Shown here: positions 12,701 to 27,700 of the stretch, piece after piece
Layout of the letters: the number at the start of each line of letters is the position of its first letter
Numbering within the stretch: position 1 is the stretch's first letter
NCBI GenBank assembly: GCA_902728285.1
Contig: CACVBU010000865.1
Span: 1,579,044-1,643,043, forward strand
Direction of reading: 5' to 3'
DNA length: 64,000 bases
DNA from: Clytia hemisphaerica
Taxonomy: Eukaryota; Cnidaria; Hydrozoa; Leptothecata; Clytiidae
Notes under the pieces: generated by a model
The model's input: the letters and a program-made list of their open reading frames with translations, nothing else
Databases searched by the model: none
Told to the model about the DNA's origin: nothing
Position numbers and translations under genes: made by a program

Positions 12701-15700
12701 TTAGCGAGGTTAAGCACGGGTTTATTTTGACCGTAAAGTGCGATACCGTAGGCCTGTACATAACTTGCTAAAACAAACCATGCAAGTAAAATCTTATTTA
12801 CAGGCCTACCGTATCGCACTTTACGGTCAAAGTTATGCTATCACCGCGTTTACCCTACCAATTCAAACGCGGTGACTCGAATTTCCTTTCCGAGCCTTCT
12901 GGACCCTACTCAGGTCTTAGAACACCCCCTAGCCACTCAATTTTGCTATGTTATCACCGCATTTACCCTACCGAGCCAAACGCGGTGACTCGAATTTCCT
13001 TTCCGAGCCTTCTGGACCCTACTCAGGTCTTAGAACACCTCCTAGCCACTTAACCTCGCTATTAACACTAGTGACGCAAGGGGAGGGAAGCCAGAGACAG
13101 TGGCGCTAAGAAAATTGATCGATCGAAAAACACAGATCTTTATCGGAGTGAACGTTATTTGTGAGAAAAATTGATATATTAGTGGCCCTTTGTTGTGGCC
13201 AGTGCAAAATTCATAGTGCAAATCGAAAAGGAATAACTCAATTTGAGTCATTGTAATTTATAAAAACTTTACTCTTCACGTTAACCAAATCTTGCGCTTA
13301 TTTTACCTGCGTCTTTCATCTGCTCCCGAGGCAACCTCGTCCCCGTGTATTCCAGGCTTTATTTACGTTACTTATGGACGCCTCAGAATATTATCTAGCG
13401 CTATCAGTAAGCATAAAAAAGCAGGCGGTGGGATTTATAGTTTCTTCTCCAGATTTGGATGAATATTGAAGTTTTTTAGCGCAATGAAATACAGTTGATG
13501 CTCTCTGGTTCGATTTTCAAGGGGAGTTGGATTTCCGTCGAATAAGGGAGCTTATCGAATAATAGAGCGTATCGAATTGTAGAACGTCGAATTAGAGAGC
13601 GTCAACTGTAGAATGATTGCACTTAAATAATACCACCGCGTTAGCTCTAAAAGACACTTCATTTTCTTTATAATAAATGTGATGTTGGTCTATCTCCCGG
13701 GGGGTACTAGAGTTGCGAGCTGACGGGGGGGGTGCGGCCCGACTTTGAACCCTTACCGGGACTAAAAAGGAGAAAACGAAGGAAAATGTTTTGAATTTTA
13801 CGACCCTTACCGGGACAAATTTGAACAATTTCGACCAAATTTCGATCTTTCTGGGGGTAAAAAGTTGAAATTTTCCTATTTCTCTTACCCTTAGTGGGAC
13901 TGAAGTTTGATTTTCTGTTTTTTCCGACCCTTAGCGGGACTTTGGAAATCCAATAATGGTACCCTTAAGGGCGGCACATACCGTACCCTCCATTTACCTA
14001 AGTACCCCCCCCCCCCCGGGGTCTATCTAGAGAGTGTTTGCCCATTAATTGTGATATGTGAGTTATAGGCTTTAAAGAATTTTTATCTCTCGATGCATCC
14101 CCAAATTCACGCCCAAACCAACACACTTTCTTACGTTTCTTTTTATAGTCAAGATATCTCATTTCGCAATTATACGTTTGTCTCCTTTTCATTGTTTCCC
14201 CTTGTTTATGCTTAAGGTATCTTATGTCACTTCTTCAGACATTTCGACCATCTTCAAAAATACATTTTTGGGATTCTTCACTAGGCTAGGTTTTGATAAG
14301 GAATTAATTGTTAAACAAGCACTGTACCGTGAGATCGGGTTACTTTTTAAACGATAGTCAATTATAATTTATTCTTTAATATATATACTGTAGGATATAC
14401 TGTTAAATTTCACAATTGTTTTGGAAAAATTTTAAAGATATTTGATGAAAACCACCTAACAAAATTCGTTACATCTAATATTCAATAAATTCAAATAGAA
14501 CATAAATGTTCACAGTCGCTTGAACTTTTGGAGAGTGAAGGAAGGTTATCTTTGCTCCATGGAGTTCGACTGCCCCGGAGGCACAAGAGAACTGAACTCA
14601 AAAGATTCCAGACCATCGGTGGAGGCTAACATACATAGCCCTCAAATGACTGACCAATCTAAGCAGCAAAATTTCAAAACAAATGAACTACGCAGCTCCG
14701 CTTGCAGCTCTACTTTACCATTTTTGTTTTGATTTAATTTTGTATTTTAATGACCAGCCAGGTCATTCATTTGAGGGCTATGTATGTTAGCCTCCACTGA
14801 TGCAAGTTACCCGATCTCACGGTAGGTGTTTGACAATGTTCTTGGCTTAATAACGATGAAAGATGCATGTGGTCTTTCCAAGAATCCAGTATGGTGCATA
14901 ACATTATTCAAAAACAAAACATTGAATAAAGTTTAGTTGAAGTAAACAAATCCTTTGATTCACTTTATTGATCGGCCATCCATTTCTTTATAGATGAAAT
15001 TGTTTCTGCGTGGAGTCGATGGAGTGATTGTCCTTTAACATGTAAAAGAGGGAAGATGAAGAGAATAAGAATGTGTTATTATGAAAACAAACATGACATT
15101 GAAAAAGGTATTGCAACTCTGGTATATCCCAAACTGACCTTTATATGCCCTGAACTAAGCCATCTTTGGTTGGAGTTTCTCTGGAGTTGGTACCCGAGAA
15201 GATCTAGCGCTCTCGAGGCATTTACATTGCTATTGAGTAGTGCCGCCATTAGGGTATCACTTTTCAAAAAACTCCGATCGAAGATTTTTCTTGGCCGGGA
15301 TTGAGAAACTTAGTCCAGGGATATATAAAGAGCTCCAATTTTTTTCTTGCCTTGAGATAAATATAGTCTGCTTACTAATTCATGATATGCACCATTGTAA
15401 TGTCTTTCACGGACCCAACAGCTGATTGGTTTGAAAGTGACAGATTGATTGGTTTTACGTCACTTGCAGCCAATCAGTTATTGGGTCCGTGATGTAATGT
15501 CAGAAGACATTGCAATGGTGCATATCATAAATTGAATTTTCTTTTTCCATTTTTTCATTTTCAAGACACATGCGAAGGGCTACCACTAACAGAAGAAGAA
15601 GACTGTTTGGTTCGAGAAAATTGCGGATCTGGGTACTACCTGGCTGACCCTGGTCTTTCCTGTGCTCAATTCTGTCCTACGAAAGATGGTATATTGTGTT

Positions 15701-18700
15701 TCTTTTTAAAAGAACAAATTATAAGCATAATGTACTCAATTTCGACTTAAAAACATAATATTTGATTTAGAATGAAACAGCCGTAAAGACAGCTGCAAAC
15801 TCCGGTAATTGTCATTTTTGAATAGCGAATATCTTTATCGTGGTCAGCCTTTCTTAATATATCTAACATAAAATTCAAAAGAGTATATCCTAGTAAGTGC
15901 GAGCGCAAACGCAAACCAAATCGGGAAATCGAACCCGACTATCGCGGCGATTAATCGGATTTACGCACAATTACAAATGAAAAACACTGATTTTAAGAAA
16001 CTCCTTAACCGTAGTTTAATAGTGAGGTTAAGTAAATCGGTATAATCACGACGACGGACGAAAATGTAACAGGCTAGTGAGTTTCAACAAATCAATTTTC
16101 GTATTTTCACTAGCCTGTTACATTTTTTGTCCGTCTTCGCGACTATTCCGGTATACTTAACCTCACTAATAATCCTCTTTAAAGGAATAATCAGATGGTT
16201 TTTAATATTTGGCATGTTGGATCCTTCTATTGTCCTGAGCAAATCCCAAAATATTTTTGCCTAACTATTTTCCAAAGTCGAGATATTTAAGTTACAACAA
16301 TTTTTGGCTTTTAGGATGAAAACAATAGAATTTCAACGTAAGAACCGTGTAAGAACCCATTTTCAAAAATTTCAAATTTTAATATCTCGATTTTGGAAAA
16401 TTGTTACACAAAAATACTTTAAGGTTTTACTAAGGACCACAGAAGCTTTCTGTAATCTAAATATCTCACACTATCTGATTATAATGTACTCAATTTCGGC
16501 TTAAAAGCACAAGATTTATTTAGAATAACCCTTTTTAAAAGTTAATAAGTAAAGAAAACAAGCCTTGTTAGAGCTCTGTCAGTTAAATTTTATTTTTCAG
16601 AGGGTTTTCTTATCATATGCCTAAATATGCTTTTTCTATGCTTTCAATAAATTATTTTGACTGCAGCGACTGCCTTATTTTGAAACCATTTGGAATTACG
16701 GAAAACCCCGATGTAATTCTGTTTAAATTCTTTCTGTTTTTCAAGGAATGGGTTGTTTGGCTAACATCGAAACAGGTAATAGTGCAAACGGATTTGATGA
16801 CGTCATATTGTCATACACAACTGATGCTTCTCAAGCCACTTGGCAACGTCCATACGGCCCTGGATGTTTAGCCGGTGATATTTGCGTCGAGTACCAAGAT
16901 GTGCCAGAGGAAGTGAGTTGCGATGAAGTGCCGGTGACAGCTGGATACAGAAGATTATGTAATTGTCTTGGTACAGGTATATTACACACAGACACACAGA
17001 TATCTTGTATAAAACACTAGATAGAGCTACTCTGTATTCCCAAACAACGGTAGGTGAAGCAAAATAATGCGCCATCTTTGCTAAAAGTAGGTCCCAGTAG
17101 GTCACAGTTCGATACCGGCAATTTTTTCAACCAAGCAAAAAAACCTAAATGGCACGAAGCGACGAGACGAGCGACGAGACGAAAGACAGGCTTAACCAAT
17201 AAAATTGCCGGCGGCACCGAACTATGGTCTACTTATCAAAGATGGCGGATCATTTCGATTCAAATAGGGATAGAGTAGCTCTAGTTATTACAACGTAATC
17301 TTTCTCCGGTTCTTTCTATCTGTCTTCCTTAGCTCCTTCAACCTCTCCCTCTAATTTCTTCTCTCGACCTTATCTTAAATATTCCCTTCTCCTTTTCATA
17401 TACTTTACACAGCCGAGCCCCTTTTTAATACATAAAGTTATCAATTATCGCAAAGCAAGCTGCACAAAATTTAGGGAGCAATTTCTGAATGGTGTGTGCC
17501 AGCACCTGAAATCAGGCTTTCCCGGTTCGAATTCCCGTTCCTTGTCCTTTCAGTTATGAATACGGATTAAATTAGAAGAATGACGGTAACATAGCAAAGC
17601 CAGTTGGCCGTGGACCCCGTGAAATAATCAAAAGACTGTTTTAAAATCCTAGATTACTGGGCTATCTACATTAAATATCAACTCTATTGATTGATCTATC
17701 TACAAAACCCTCTCTAAATCGAACCTCATATTATTCGAACCTTTCTGTAATTCGAACTAAAACATTAGTCCCCTCATGTGAAATATCGTATGAATTACTC
17801 CCGGTAATCCGAATGTTTCTTTAACTCGAAAAGAAAATATTTGGCTCCTTGAAGATCGAATTAGAGAGTGTCATCTGCATCTACACAGTCTCTGAATCGA
17901 CCAATTCACCAAATCTAAAAAGATAATTATTTACGCTATCTTGATTGATTTGTAGACTTTTCCACAGTCGAAATGAATCATGGGTCTTGAAACAAACTTG
18001 TTTCCCTCTAGTAACGACTTCCGTTTGGCTAAACGCAAAAACTTCTCAAAACTTTGGACCAATTAATAAGTCGTCATTAGCGCGCAGTGGTCCTGATTAC
18101 CCATTACACTTTGACCGTAGTGCAGTGGTGGAGCATCCGGTCACGGTTCGGAAGGTTATGGGTTCAACCCCCAGCCGGGTCATACCAAATATTCTCAAAT
18201 TGGTACTTGAGGCCTCTCTACTTGATGCTCAGCAATTAAGAGAAGGATCGAGGGTAAGTGGAGAAATCTATGGAGAAAGAGTGACGTCCTCCCCTACCTT
18301 CGGGTAGATAGCTATCGATAGAGGAGCCTTCGACTGCCGTCGCAGACTTACTTGTATGCGACTGTCCTTACTATACAAATGTATTTTCTTCTTTTTTTTC
18401 AGATGATGTTGGTTTCGGTGGATGGTCACCATGGAGTGAGTGTTCTGCCACGTGTAACGGTACGCGATCACGTGAACGTACTTGTTTTAGCACGTGTACT
18501 GGTCCAGAAAAAGAATTCGAATCATGCGGTGCTGGTTCATGTCCAAGTGAGTTTGCGGACCAATTTTTGTTTGACAAATCAAGTGTTTTTCTTTTCAGAG
18601 TCCTGTAAGCGGTTCCCTAATCATTCCTGGGAAATATTTATATAATGCTTCTCATCTATACCTCTAATGTGATTCAGTAATTTATATTAACCAACGTCTT

Positions 18701-21700
18701 TTAATGACCCCCCCCCCCCCCCCGTTAGAATTACCGAGTTTATGTATGTGTGTTTTTCAGCGACGGAGACGGTAAGGTTCTAATTTGGCTAGATCCTAAC
18801 CAGCTGAGGACGACGGTAAATCAGCACTTTTACCGTCCTCGATTTTGCGGGTCAGAACTGCGGGTTATTCCAAATCGCTTCAGTCACTCTACCGTCCTCA
18901 AAAGTGCAAATACATAAACTCGCTACTATCAGATGTGTCACGTTCTAAATTAGCCAATATATCAGGTCCCAGACTTAAGGCTATAACTCCTGACAACTTG
19001 ATTTAAAAGGTCATAAACAGGATGCTTTTTGAGCGAGAATAAAAATACCTTTCTGATGGTACTAAAGCCATTGTATAACTCTCAAGTTACAAGCTTTTAT
19101 GCCGTTTGAAGTTTTGGATTTCAAAAAAAAAAAGTGAAAAGGAAAGGTTGAAAAAAAAGATACGTCAAAAAATTAACTTTTAAAACATGTTTTTCTGAAA
19201 ACGCAAGTCGGTAGGAGTAGAAAAAATGGTGAAACTTTTGCATAATCACCAGTACAGTAAAGAACTGGCAGGGATACAGCAATGTTTGTGGTATTGAAAG
19301 TCAGCCCTATTAATCATTGACAAATTGTCAAAGTTTCGTTTGAATACAAAGATCCGTTTTGAAGTTAGATCCAATTTAGTAAACACAATTGACTTCTAGA
19401 AAAATATTTTTTTTGTATTCTGGTCCGTAAAATAGACACCTACAAGAAAATTTCGGACAGCCAACAAGTAAATTCGGAAACTTCAGACATAGTGCTACAT
19501 GATGATATATGACTCCACGTGCCTCTACGACTGTCATAGTTGACCTCTCCCAGCTCCCTGACTAAATTTTCTTTTCTTGTTTAAAGTTCATGGTGGCATA
19601 TCACAGTGGAGTTCATGGACCAATTGTGACGTCACATGCGGTGGTGGGCGTACCACAAGAACCCGGGCGTGTGACAACCCAGAACCTAAGTACGACGGTA
19701 ATGGCTGTGTTGCAAGTTTAGAACAGTCAGATGATTGTGGAGTTATTAATTGCCCAGGTAATTTAAAAATCTTTTGCATGATTCTTTCTGAGTCTACCTG
19801 TTTATGATTTTTTCTCGACTTAGTCCCCGGGTCCAACCCGCAAACCTTGTTGATTTGCGAAGAGCTTGAAAATATTATTATCAATTAAAGACTTGTACTA
19901 GACGTCAACCGCTGCGTTTTTTTTCTACGTCATTAACGGGATAAAGAATCCCGGTTTTTCGTGAGGTGTTCGCTACACAGTTGTTCGTTCGTGTTTTTAA
20001 TCATAAGGATAGGTCATTTCACGGTCGAAGAGATCATGGGTAAACAGGACCACACTCTGATAACGACTTTCTTTTGGTCTAAAATTTTGGAGGTTTTTGC
20101 GTTTAGCCAACAAGAGGCCGTTTTCACTTTTTCTCAATTTCACTTTTCTCTCCTAGCATTAACACCTTTATGGTTCTCGATTTCTGAACTTTCGATTATC
20201 TAGTACTTTTATTTAAGGTTATTCTTTTAATTATTTATTTAGTACAAACTTAAAAAATTTAATATATTATCTATAAAGTTCGTTTCCTTGCTTCTTAATA
20301 TCACTTCTCGCTCTGACTTCTACCTCGGTTTGTGGAAATGAACTTTCTGGATAAAAAAATTAATTTATTGTTTATCCTTTTAATTTCTATGGAAATTTGT
20401 TGTTTTTATCCTTTAATTTGTAGACAGAAGAACCCTATTTTATTTTAGGGAAGTCGATCTTGTATGATAAAAAAAAAAAAAAGTTATGGGGAAATAATAA
20501 GTCCTGATTACACATGATTCATTTCGAGCGTGGAAAATGGCTGCAGTGTCCTTATTTTAGTTTTTTAACTTTCTTGAGATGTATTTCGTCATCCTTCTGG
20601 ACATGTTTTACACATGTTTACATATCCCGGAAACACCCGGTCTTTTTGGGTACTTCCGTATAAAACATTACGTCGTGAATATCAAAGGAAATTCGAACCA
20701 TCTTCAGCATTGTTTAAAAATAATTATTTTACTTTTCAGTGGATGCAACATGGGCCGAGTGGAGTCCGTGGTCTGCATGCGACAAAGCTTGTAATACAGG
20801 GCACTATGTACGCAGAAGGAATTGCAATCCGGCCAATTATGGGGGCATTCCGTGTTCAAGCATACCCGGCGAACCTACTGCCGAAGCTCCTTGTAATGAA
20901 TTTCCTTGCAACCGTAAGTTTTGAGAAATGTTTGAGAAATCTCTCCTTCGTCGTTGTCGTGAAAAAACTCGAAATACACGTTTTATTATTGATAAGAATA
21001 TAAAAATCTTCCCAATCCCAAAATATTAATAACAAGCTAAGAACATTTTAAGGCTTTATGGGGTATATCGATTTCTTTGGAAATTGTACATATAATACTC
21101 ATAAAATAGTGAAAATAATAACATATTTTAAGAACATTTTTAGGCTTATACTCTTAACTCAAAAGCAGATAACATCCGAAAGCTTCAAAAATATTGGATG
21201 TTCTTGTTAAAAAATGTATATCTTGTGAGAATTCAACCTTAATTATCGACAAACATACCAGATACTCCCAGATACTTGTGGATTTTTAGACCTTTTTCAA
21301 TAATTCCTTTATTTGACACGCTTTTTTATAAGAACCATTAAGATTCCTCAGACTGGGCTGTTCTAAACTTTTTCAGGCTTAAAATGTTCTTATGATGACT
21401 TTCATACGCTTAGTTTCTTCACTTAAAATCTTTGGTTGAAAAAATGGGTTTAAATCCGTAAAACCAGTACTTTCTTAGTAATTTCTGAAGTCTGAGGCTC
21501 AGGATTGTTTTTAATTTGTTCTTAGGCTTTTGCTGATTTTCATCCTTGTGTTCTTATTAAATTGTTCTCATAAAAAAAGCTGGTATTTCGTCTAATTATT
21601 CATGATATTCATGACGTAATTTTTTTCTACGGAAAGACCCCGGTTTAAAGTTTAAATTTGCCACTACTGGCTAAAACCGGGGTATTTCCGCAGAAAACAT

Positions 21701-24700
21701 TACGTCATGAATATCATGAATAATTAGCACTGTTTACTTTACAGGGACATACGCAAATCTTGTACTACACTTCAACCAAGACTATGAAAGTGGCATGGAA
21801 GATCCGAATAATTTCGAATATATCTTTTTCAGGGAGTCTCTGAGAGCAGAGGTTTGTTGAGCCTTATTGGGATTTTCTAGAAAAAATTTGTACCCCCTAT
21901 GTTTAGAAGGTCCTTTTTTGAGAAAGGTGACCTGGTTTTTTTTTAGTTTTTCAGGACCCCATTGGGTTTTATTTGCTTTTTAGACCACCCTGGATTTTCA
22001 ATCTCATTTTACTGACCATCCTGGATTTTCAACCTCATTTTACTGGTCAACCTTGATTTTCACCTCATTTTACTGAGCACCCTTGACTTTTGGAATCGTC
22101 AGAGAGATTGAAATTGTTTGCTAATAGGATTTACCTCTGACAGAAGTATTTTAACACCCCTGTCTCACAACTCGGTTGGAACTTTTCTACACAAAGTGGG
22201 GATAAAACTTTTATTCGAAATACCAATGGGGATAGAAATTCTCATGTTCCATTGTAGGTCAAAAATTCAATGGGCGTTGTTTTGGAGTGTATTTTTTTTA
22301 TTGAATTTAATTGGGGATGAAATCAAAGTCAATTTTCCAGTGGGGATGAAAATATAGGCTGTTTTTCAACCGGGACGAAATTTTGGCTAAAATTTCCAGT
22401 AGGGCTAGGGTCCTTTAACACAGGGGTGTATTTTAATTTTCATCTACTTTTAGACTCCCTCCCCCATCTGTTGGTTCGCCTTCGCTTTGGAGTGGCTCCA
22501 TTCTCCCCCTTTCTCATTGCGTTCGTTTTAAAATTAGATTTCAATATCTTTAGAAGGTAAACACAAAAATTATTCCCGGTATAACATACCTTAACTGTTT
22601 AAAAAAACTAATAAGTGCCATGAAAAATCAATCTCTATTTTATCTTTGATTTCTAGATTAATAGTGTTTATGAGGATGGTGGAGAAGTCATGCAGAATGA
22701 AGTGTTAGGGGTTGACTGTCATAACTTAGAGTAAGTAGGTTTTCTGCATTTCAAAAAATAGTAAAATACTACGTCACTGATAGGGAAAGGCAAAGTTTCC
22801 CTCACTGAGGCCTGGAAAGCGTATGCTAGCAATCGAAATTTCCAAAACAAAAGCTTTTGCGCTTCTCGTCTATATAGCAAAAAAGGTTTAAAGACGATAT
22901 AAATATTCGAATAATAGCCCTGGTAAAAATTATTGAAAAGTTCTTGAATAGATCTTATCAGAAACTTTGCTTATTCTTTTTCAGTTTCTTACTACGAACG
23001 TGCTAAGATCTTTCAAGATCTTTAACGGTCTGATAAGACTCTTTTATAAGTTTTGAATAAAATTCTTGTCCCTTACAGTGATTCAAGATCTTGACGGAAT
23101 CTTAAAAGTAAGTCGGAGGTGACCCGAAGGCTCCTCTTTCGATAGCTATCTACCTTAAGGTAGGGGAGGGATTGCTCCACTTTCCCTTGATCCTTCTCTT
23201 AATTGATGAACATCAAGCAGAGAGGCATCAAGTACCATTTTTGGAATCTTTGTATGACCCGGCTGGGGGTTGAACTCGCAACCTTGCGCACCGTAGACTG
23301 ATACTCTACCACTACACTACGGTCGCTGACGGAAACTTACTACTATCCCCGTTCAGTTATTGAGTAAGGGCCTAAGCTTCGTTTGAGTGACAGCATTCAA
23401 CTAATGACCTCGTGAATACTTCCCATTAATCAATTATTTCATTAATACAGTCAATGATAACAAACACACAAAAGAAAAACCACTTACCGTATTTCGAGGC
23501 TGACCATAAACTGCTTCGCAAATACTATCCTAAGAGATTGCTCTTCTTGAGTCTAAAGACTCCTTCTTATGAAAAACAATCATAACCAGAAATTTACGTG
23601 TTTTTAATATTCTTAACCCGAACTTGATAAGAACCACTAAGAATCTTAAAGCTTCTTTGCACATGATAATTAGTTAAGATTTGGAAAGTCTCTTTATAAA
23701 AACTTTACAAGTTACGCAAAGAATCTTGAAATATTTTATGGCTCAAGATTTCGTAAGATTCTACTTAAGAACTTAATAAGAAATAATAATTATCTTACTA
23801 TAAATACGCGGGAAGAATCTTGACAATTCTTATCGATTTCTTTACAAGATCTTTAAAGATCTATCTGTTGGAAGAAATTTTCAAGATTGCCTAAGGATCG
23901 TTGTAAGATCTTACTTGTTAAAGATCTTGAAAGATCTTCAACGATCTTTTCAGATCTTGTCATGAATTTTTACCAGGGAGAAATTCAAATGAGAGAGAGT
24001 TTAATGTCCCTTTAAATGCTCAACATGGGCAATGCAGTGACAATTTGAGAGAGTCTTGAATAATAGAAAGTATTCCCAAAGTATTTCATGAGGATTTCCT
24101 TTCGAAAGGAAATTCGAATTATATAAATAGAAAGTTCGAATTAGCGCGCGTTCAATGTATCTTTCTCGTTTATCATAGGGAAGGCAGTGTGATTGCCAAC
24201 TTCACCATCAATTACGCCAGTATGGATAAGGAACAGTTCCTTTTCTTCCAAGATATTCTGGAGACCAGTATTGCTGTTGGAAAAATGGAACTGGTCAATG
24301 GCATGAACATGTCCTTAACCATTGGACCAGATCGTAAGTGGTTTGATATATACCTTTTTTTATAAATTATTTAGTCTAGGAGCCAACTGACGGTATGTGT
24401 GCAGTGACATAATAGACTTTTAAAATCGAACCCTTACAGTGTAGCAAAAAATCGGTCGAGAAATTCGTACAATTACTTACAGAGCTTTTCCTGGAATTTT
24501 CAACCAAAAAAAATCAAAAAAAATCTAAATTACTTGGCAAAAAAATTCTTGGTTGTGTTGAAATTTCCACCCTCCCTGCTATTTTGAAAAACATGCCCTC
24601 TCATACCAGTTGGCCAATTTGTCTGACCCCCCCCCCCCCCGGGATTATGTAAAGGAGAGAAGATGAAATTTGAAGATTCCATTGATAGCAATCTGAGAAA

Positions 24701-27700
24701 ATAGTTGAAAATGATAAACATTTTAGTGCTGAAAAGGCTGTTTGTTAGCAGATAGCCAGTGTAGCTTATGTTTTGTTTATTTTTCTAGTTCTATCGGAAC
24801 CTCCGCCCAACGTTACCGCCCATTCGCCTTCCCCTGAAGTGCTCATTATTTCATGGGACGCCATTCAGAATACGGACCTGGATGCGTATGTCGTGTTCTA
24901 CCGTGAAAGATTGCTTTCCAGCCAGCCGTATTTCAAATATGCAACAGTTAACACCTCTGCCCATCTTACGTGGCTGAAACCTGGTACGGAGTACGTCTAC
25001 AGAGTGCTTGGTTATTCCGTGGCTAAAGGCAATGGTATCGCTAGCATGTTAGATGCTGTCTGGACGATGGAAAAACGTAAGCTTCATCTCCCTCGATATG
25101 TTTGTAAAATATTTATAAAAAAAAACAAAAATTCAAAAATTCATTTTTTGTAGTACTTTAGGTAGTCTGGAGATTCATACTCTCTATTCAAACTTACACC
25201 ACATAAGAAATAATCCCATCAGAAGCTACTCATTGAGAGTATGGTATTTTTGACCCAGTTTGAATTTGTTTACATTTGGTTTGAATTTCGTGCCAAGAAA
25301 GCCGTTGATAAGGTTAGCCAATCAGGTTCGCGCACTTCCAATCAAAACAATAATATGACGTGATTTCAACAATTGTTTAACAACCAATAGAATTCTGCGA
25401 CCAGATTTGGCATCTACAAAAATACCCGGCTACTCTGTTATTTCTATATTATTATTCGTTTTGACTAAATGCTATACTTCGAAATCACACAAACAGAGTA
25501 GAAGGGTCTCCCAGCTATACTTTAGGTTGATCTAATTTGTTTTGTATGTAGCTGATGATTGTACGCAAGAAACTTAAAGTACTACAAAAAATGTAGTTTT
25601 GAATTTTTGTTAAGGCTTCTTCTGGTAGAGCACCGTTTGTTGTTGTTGACAATCATTTTCAACTTTATTAATGTTTTTTTTATAAAAAACACCAAAATTG
25701 TTGAAATCTTTTGGGTCTTCTTAACTTTCTTGGCTTTGAAATTTTCGCTACTTTTTGAGTATTTTTTTTCAATTTTTCTAAGAAGTCGGATGTTTTAGAG
25801 CCTTAACATATTTTGGCCATCGAAGCCTCATGTTTTTAGAAAGTTTGCTATTATAAAAAATGTGTGAATGGGTAGGATAGTGTACTTTATTTGATCTAGT
25901 TGACAAAGTTACAAAAAGTGGCTAGACTTTTTGCATTCAGTACTCCTAAGGTCCCGAATAGTAGGGGTGTCCGAATAAAAAGGGGGTCCAAAAATCTTTT
26001 CAAATCTGATAAACGGGGGGTCCGAATAAAAGGGGGGTCCGAATTAAAGGGGGTCTGAATTAAAGGGGGTGGCAGTTGTACCTCCGAAAAACCCAAAAAC
26101 TAAAGCAAGGCTATTAAGTGCAAATCAGCTTGCTACGATAAAATTACTGTGAGATGCACAAAAGTAATATACTGAGTTAGTTATACAAGAAGCATGCCTG
26201 TTGGTCTAGAAAGAACATCGCATAAGTATATACGTAATTGACTCTTTATCTCTTTAATACAATTTTCAAGTGAACAATTTTTATTTACGAATTAGAAAGG
26301 ACGTTATAAAGATCTAAATGACACAATTTCGTAATTGAAGCGAATACCGAATTACGGAAAAAAATGATAAAGGCCCGATTCAAAGCTGTGAATCCATCCA
26401 TATTCTTTCCGTGTTTTAGTACCACAAGTGTCACCTTCGAACGTCACAGCAGAGGGCTCTGGCCCCTTCGAAGTTTACTTAACGTGGGTACGTGTTCCAG
26501 ACGACCAAATGAACGGAATCCCATTAGGTAAGTCACATGTGACTGTGCTTTTTTTAAATCAAATTCTTACTATGCCCTCGAAAGTAGCCGGGGTTTGACC
26601 AATGTGTGTTACTAAATAATTAAAGCATGGTTGGTCCAAAGTCCGGCTTTTTTCGGGTGCTTCAGCTATAACATTTATGCTTTCAACCCAAGTGTATTTG
26701 TATGCCAAAGTTATAGAAAACTGCTTAAATCTCGAAATTTGACGGACGAGCTCAACATTTAGTTTAATCCCCGTGAAATTTGACCCCATTAAACTTATTT
26801 GAAACTTTTCCATTTAACAAGGTCCCTCTGTGCCTGTGTTTTGAGTATTCAGCTTAAATTTTAACTTGTCTAGATCCATTACTTAATTCAGTACGTATAT
26901 TGACTAAGCTTGATTTTTTCGCTCCTTCACGTTTTATTATGTATTTAGGTTACAATATATACGCTTACCACAATGGCGCTTACGTGTCCAATGAAACGGC
27001 GCCCTTTGACTACAGCGGGTGGTCGTTTACGAAGGAACTGGAACCGAGTACGTCATATGTGTTTGACGTTTGCGCGTTCAATAGTGCAGGTGATAGTCCT
27101 TGTGATAGAGCGAACGCCCGTACTCTGGATTCAGGTAAGGCATATTTAGTTTCTATAGTAGAGATATACAGTGGAGTATCTTTCATTGAGTTTAAAGCCC
27201 AAATGGCTAGAGTAGAATCTTTATACTTTCCCAGGCAAGAGAAAGTAAAGCCACTTATTTCCCCTCCAGAACGCACCTAGAACGCGCCGTAATCATGACG
27301 ACGGATTGTATTTAGCGGTTCCTTTGTTTTTGAGGACTGTATTTTTTTAAATCTAGTGATAGATTTTAGTTTCAATCCGGTGTTTGTGTAAAAACCACAC
27401 GTGGGCGTCCTGGATGGGAAATAAGTGGTTTCATTTCCCATCCAGGAGTCTCGAGTCTAGCCCTTCGGACTTGGAAGTCAATGGTATCCATAACACGAAG
27501 TTCTATTATAACTTGAATATTTCCTTAACTCGAACAAGTTTTATTGTCCCTTCAGTTAACAAACCCTTATCAACCTCACTCCATAAATCTCTCCATAATT
27601 CGAACATATTTGTGTTCAACGTATTAGAATAATGAACACTCCACTGCATTTTAAAAAGGGGGTTTTACGATTAACCATATAACACCCCCTGATTAGACAA

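Noticed and set aside
1273..14015. Poly-C and poly-G tracts as assembly errors or G-quadruplex regulators
   Set aside because: They recur at fixed positions inside the MITE families, so they are part of those elements. Exact lengths may still be unreliable.
14520..14732. 70-codon frame MNFWRVKEG...
   Set aside because: It lies entirely inside a TA-flanked MITE with an internal foldback and does not fit gene 1 phase.
18113..18190. Possible tRNA gene
   Set aside because: The head has box-like motifs, but it is followed by a body shared with six other loci, so it is a SINE. A clean cloverleaf with anticodon is not evident.
494..20913. Separate secreted lectin/TSP1 gene upstream of a separate FN3-channel gene
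   Set aside because: No stop, poly(A) signal or new signal-peptide start is seen between exon 16 and exon 17, and phases join. It remains to be proven by cDNA.
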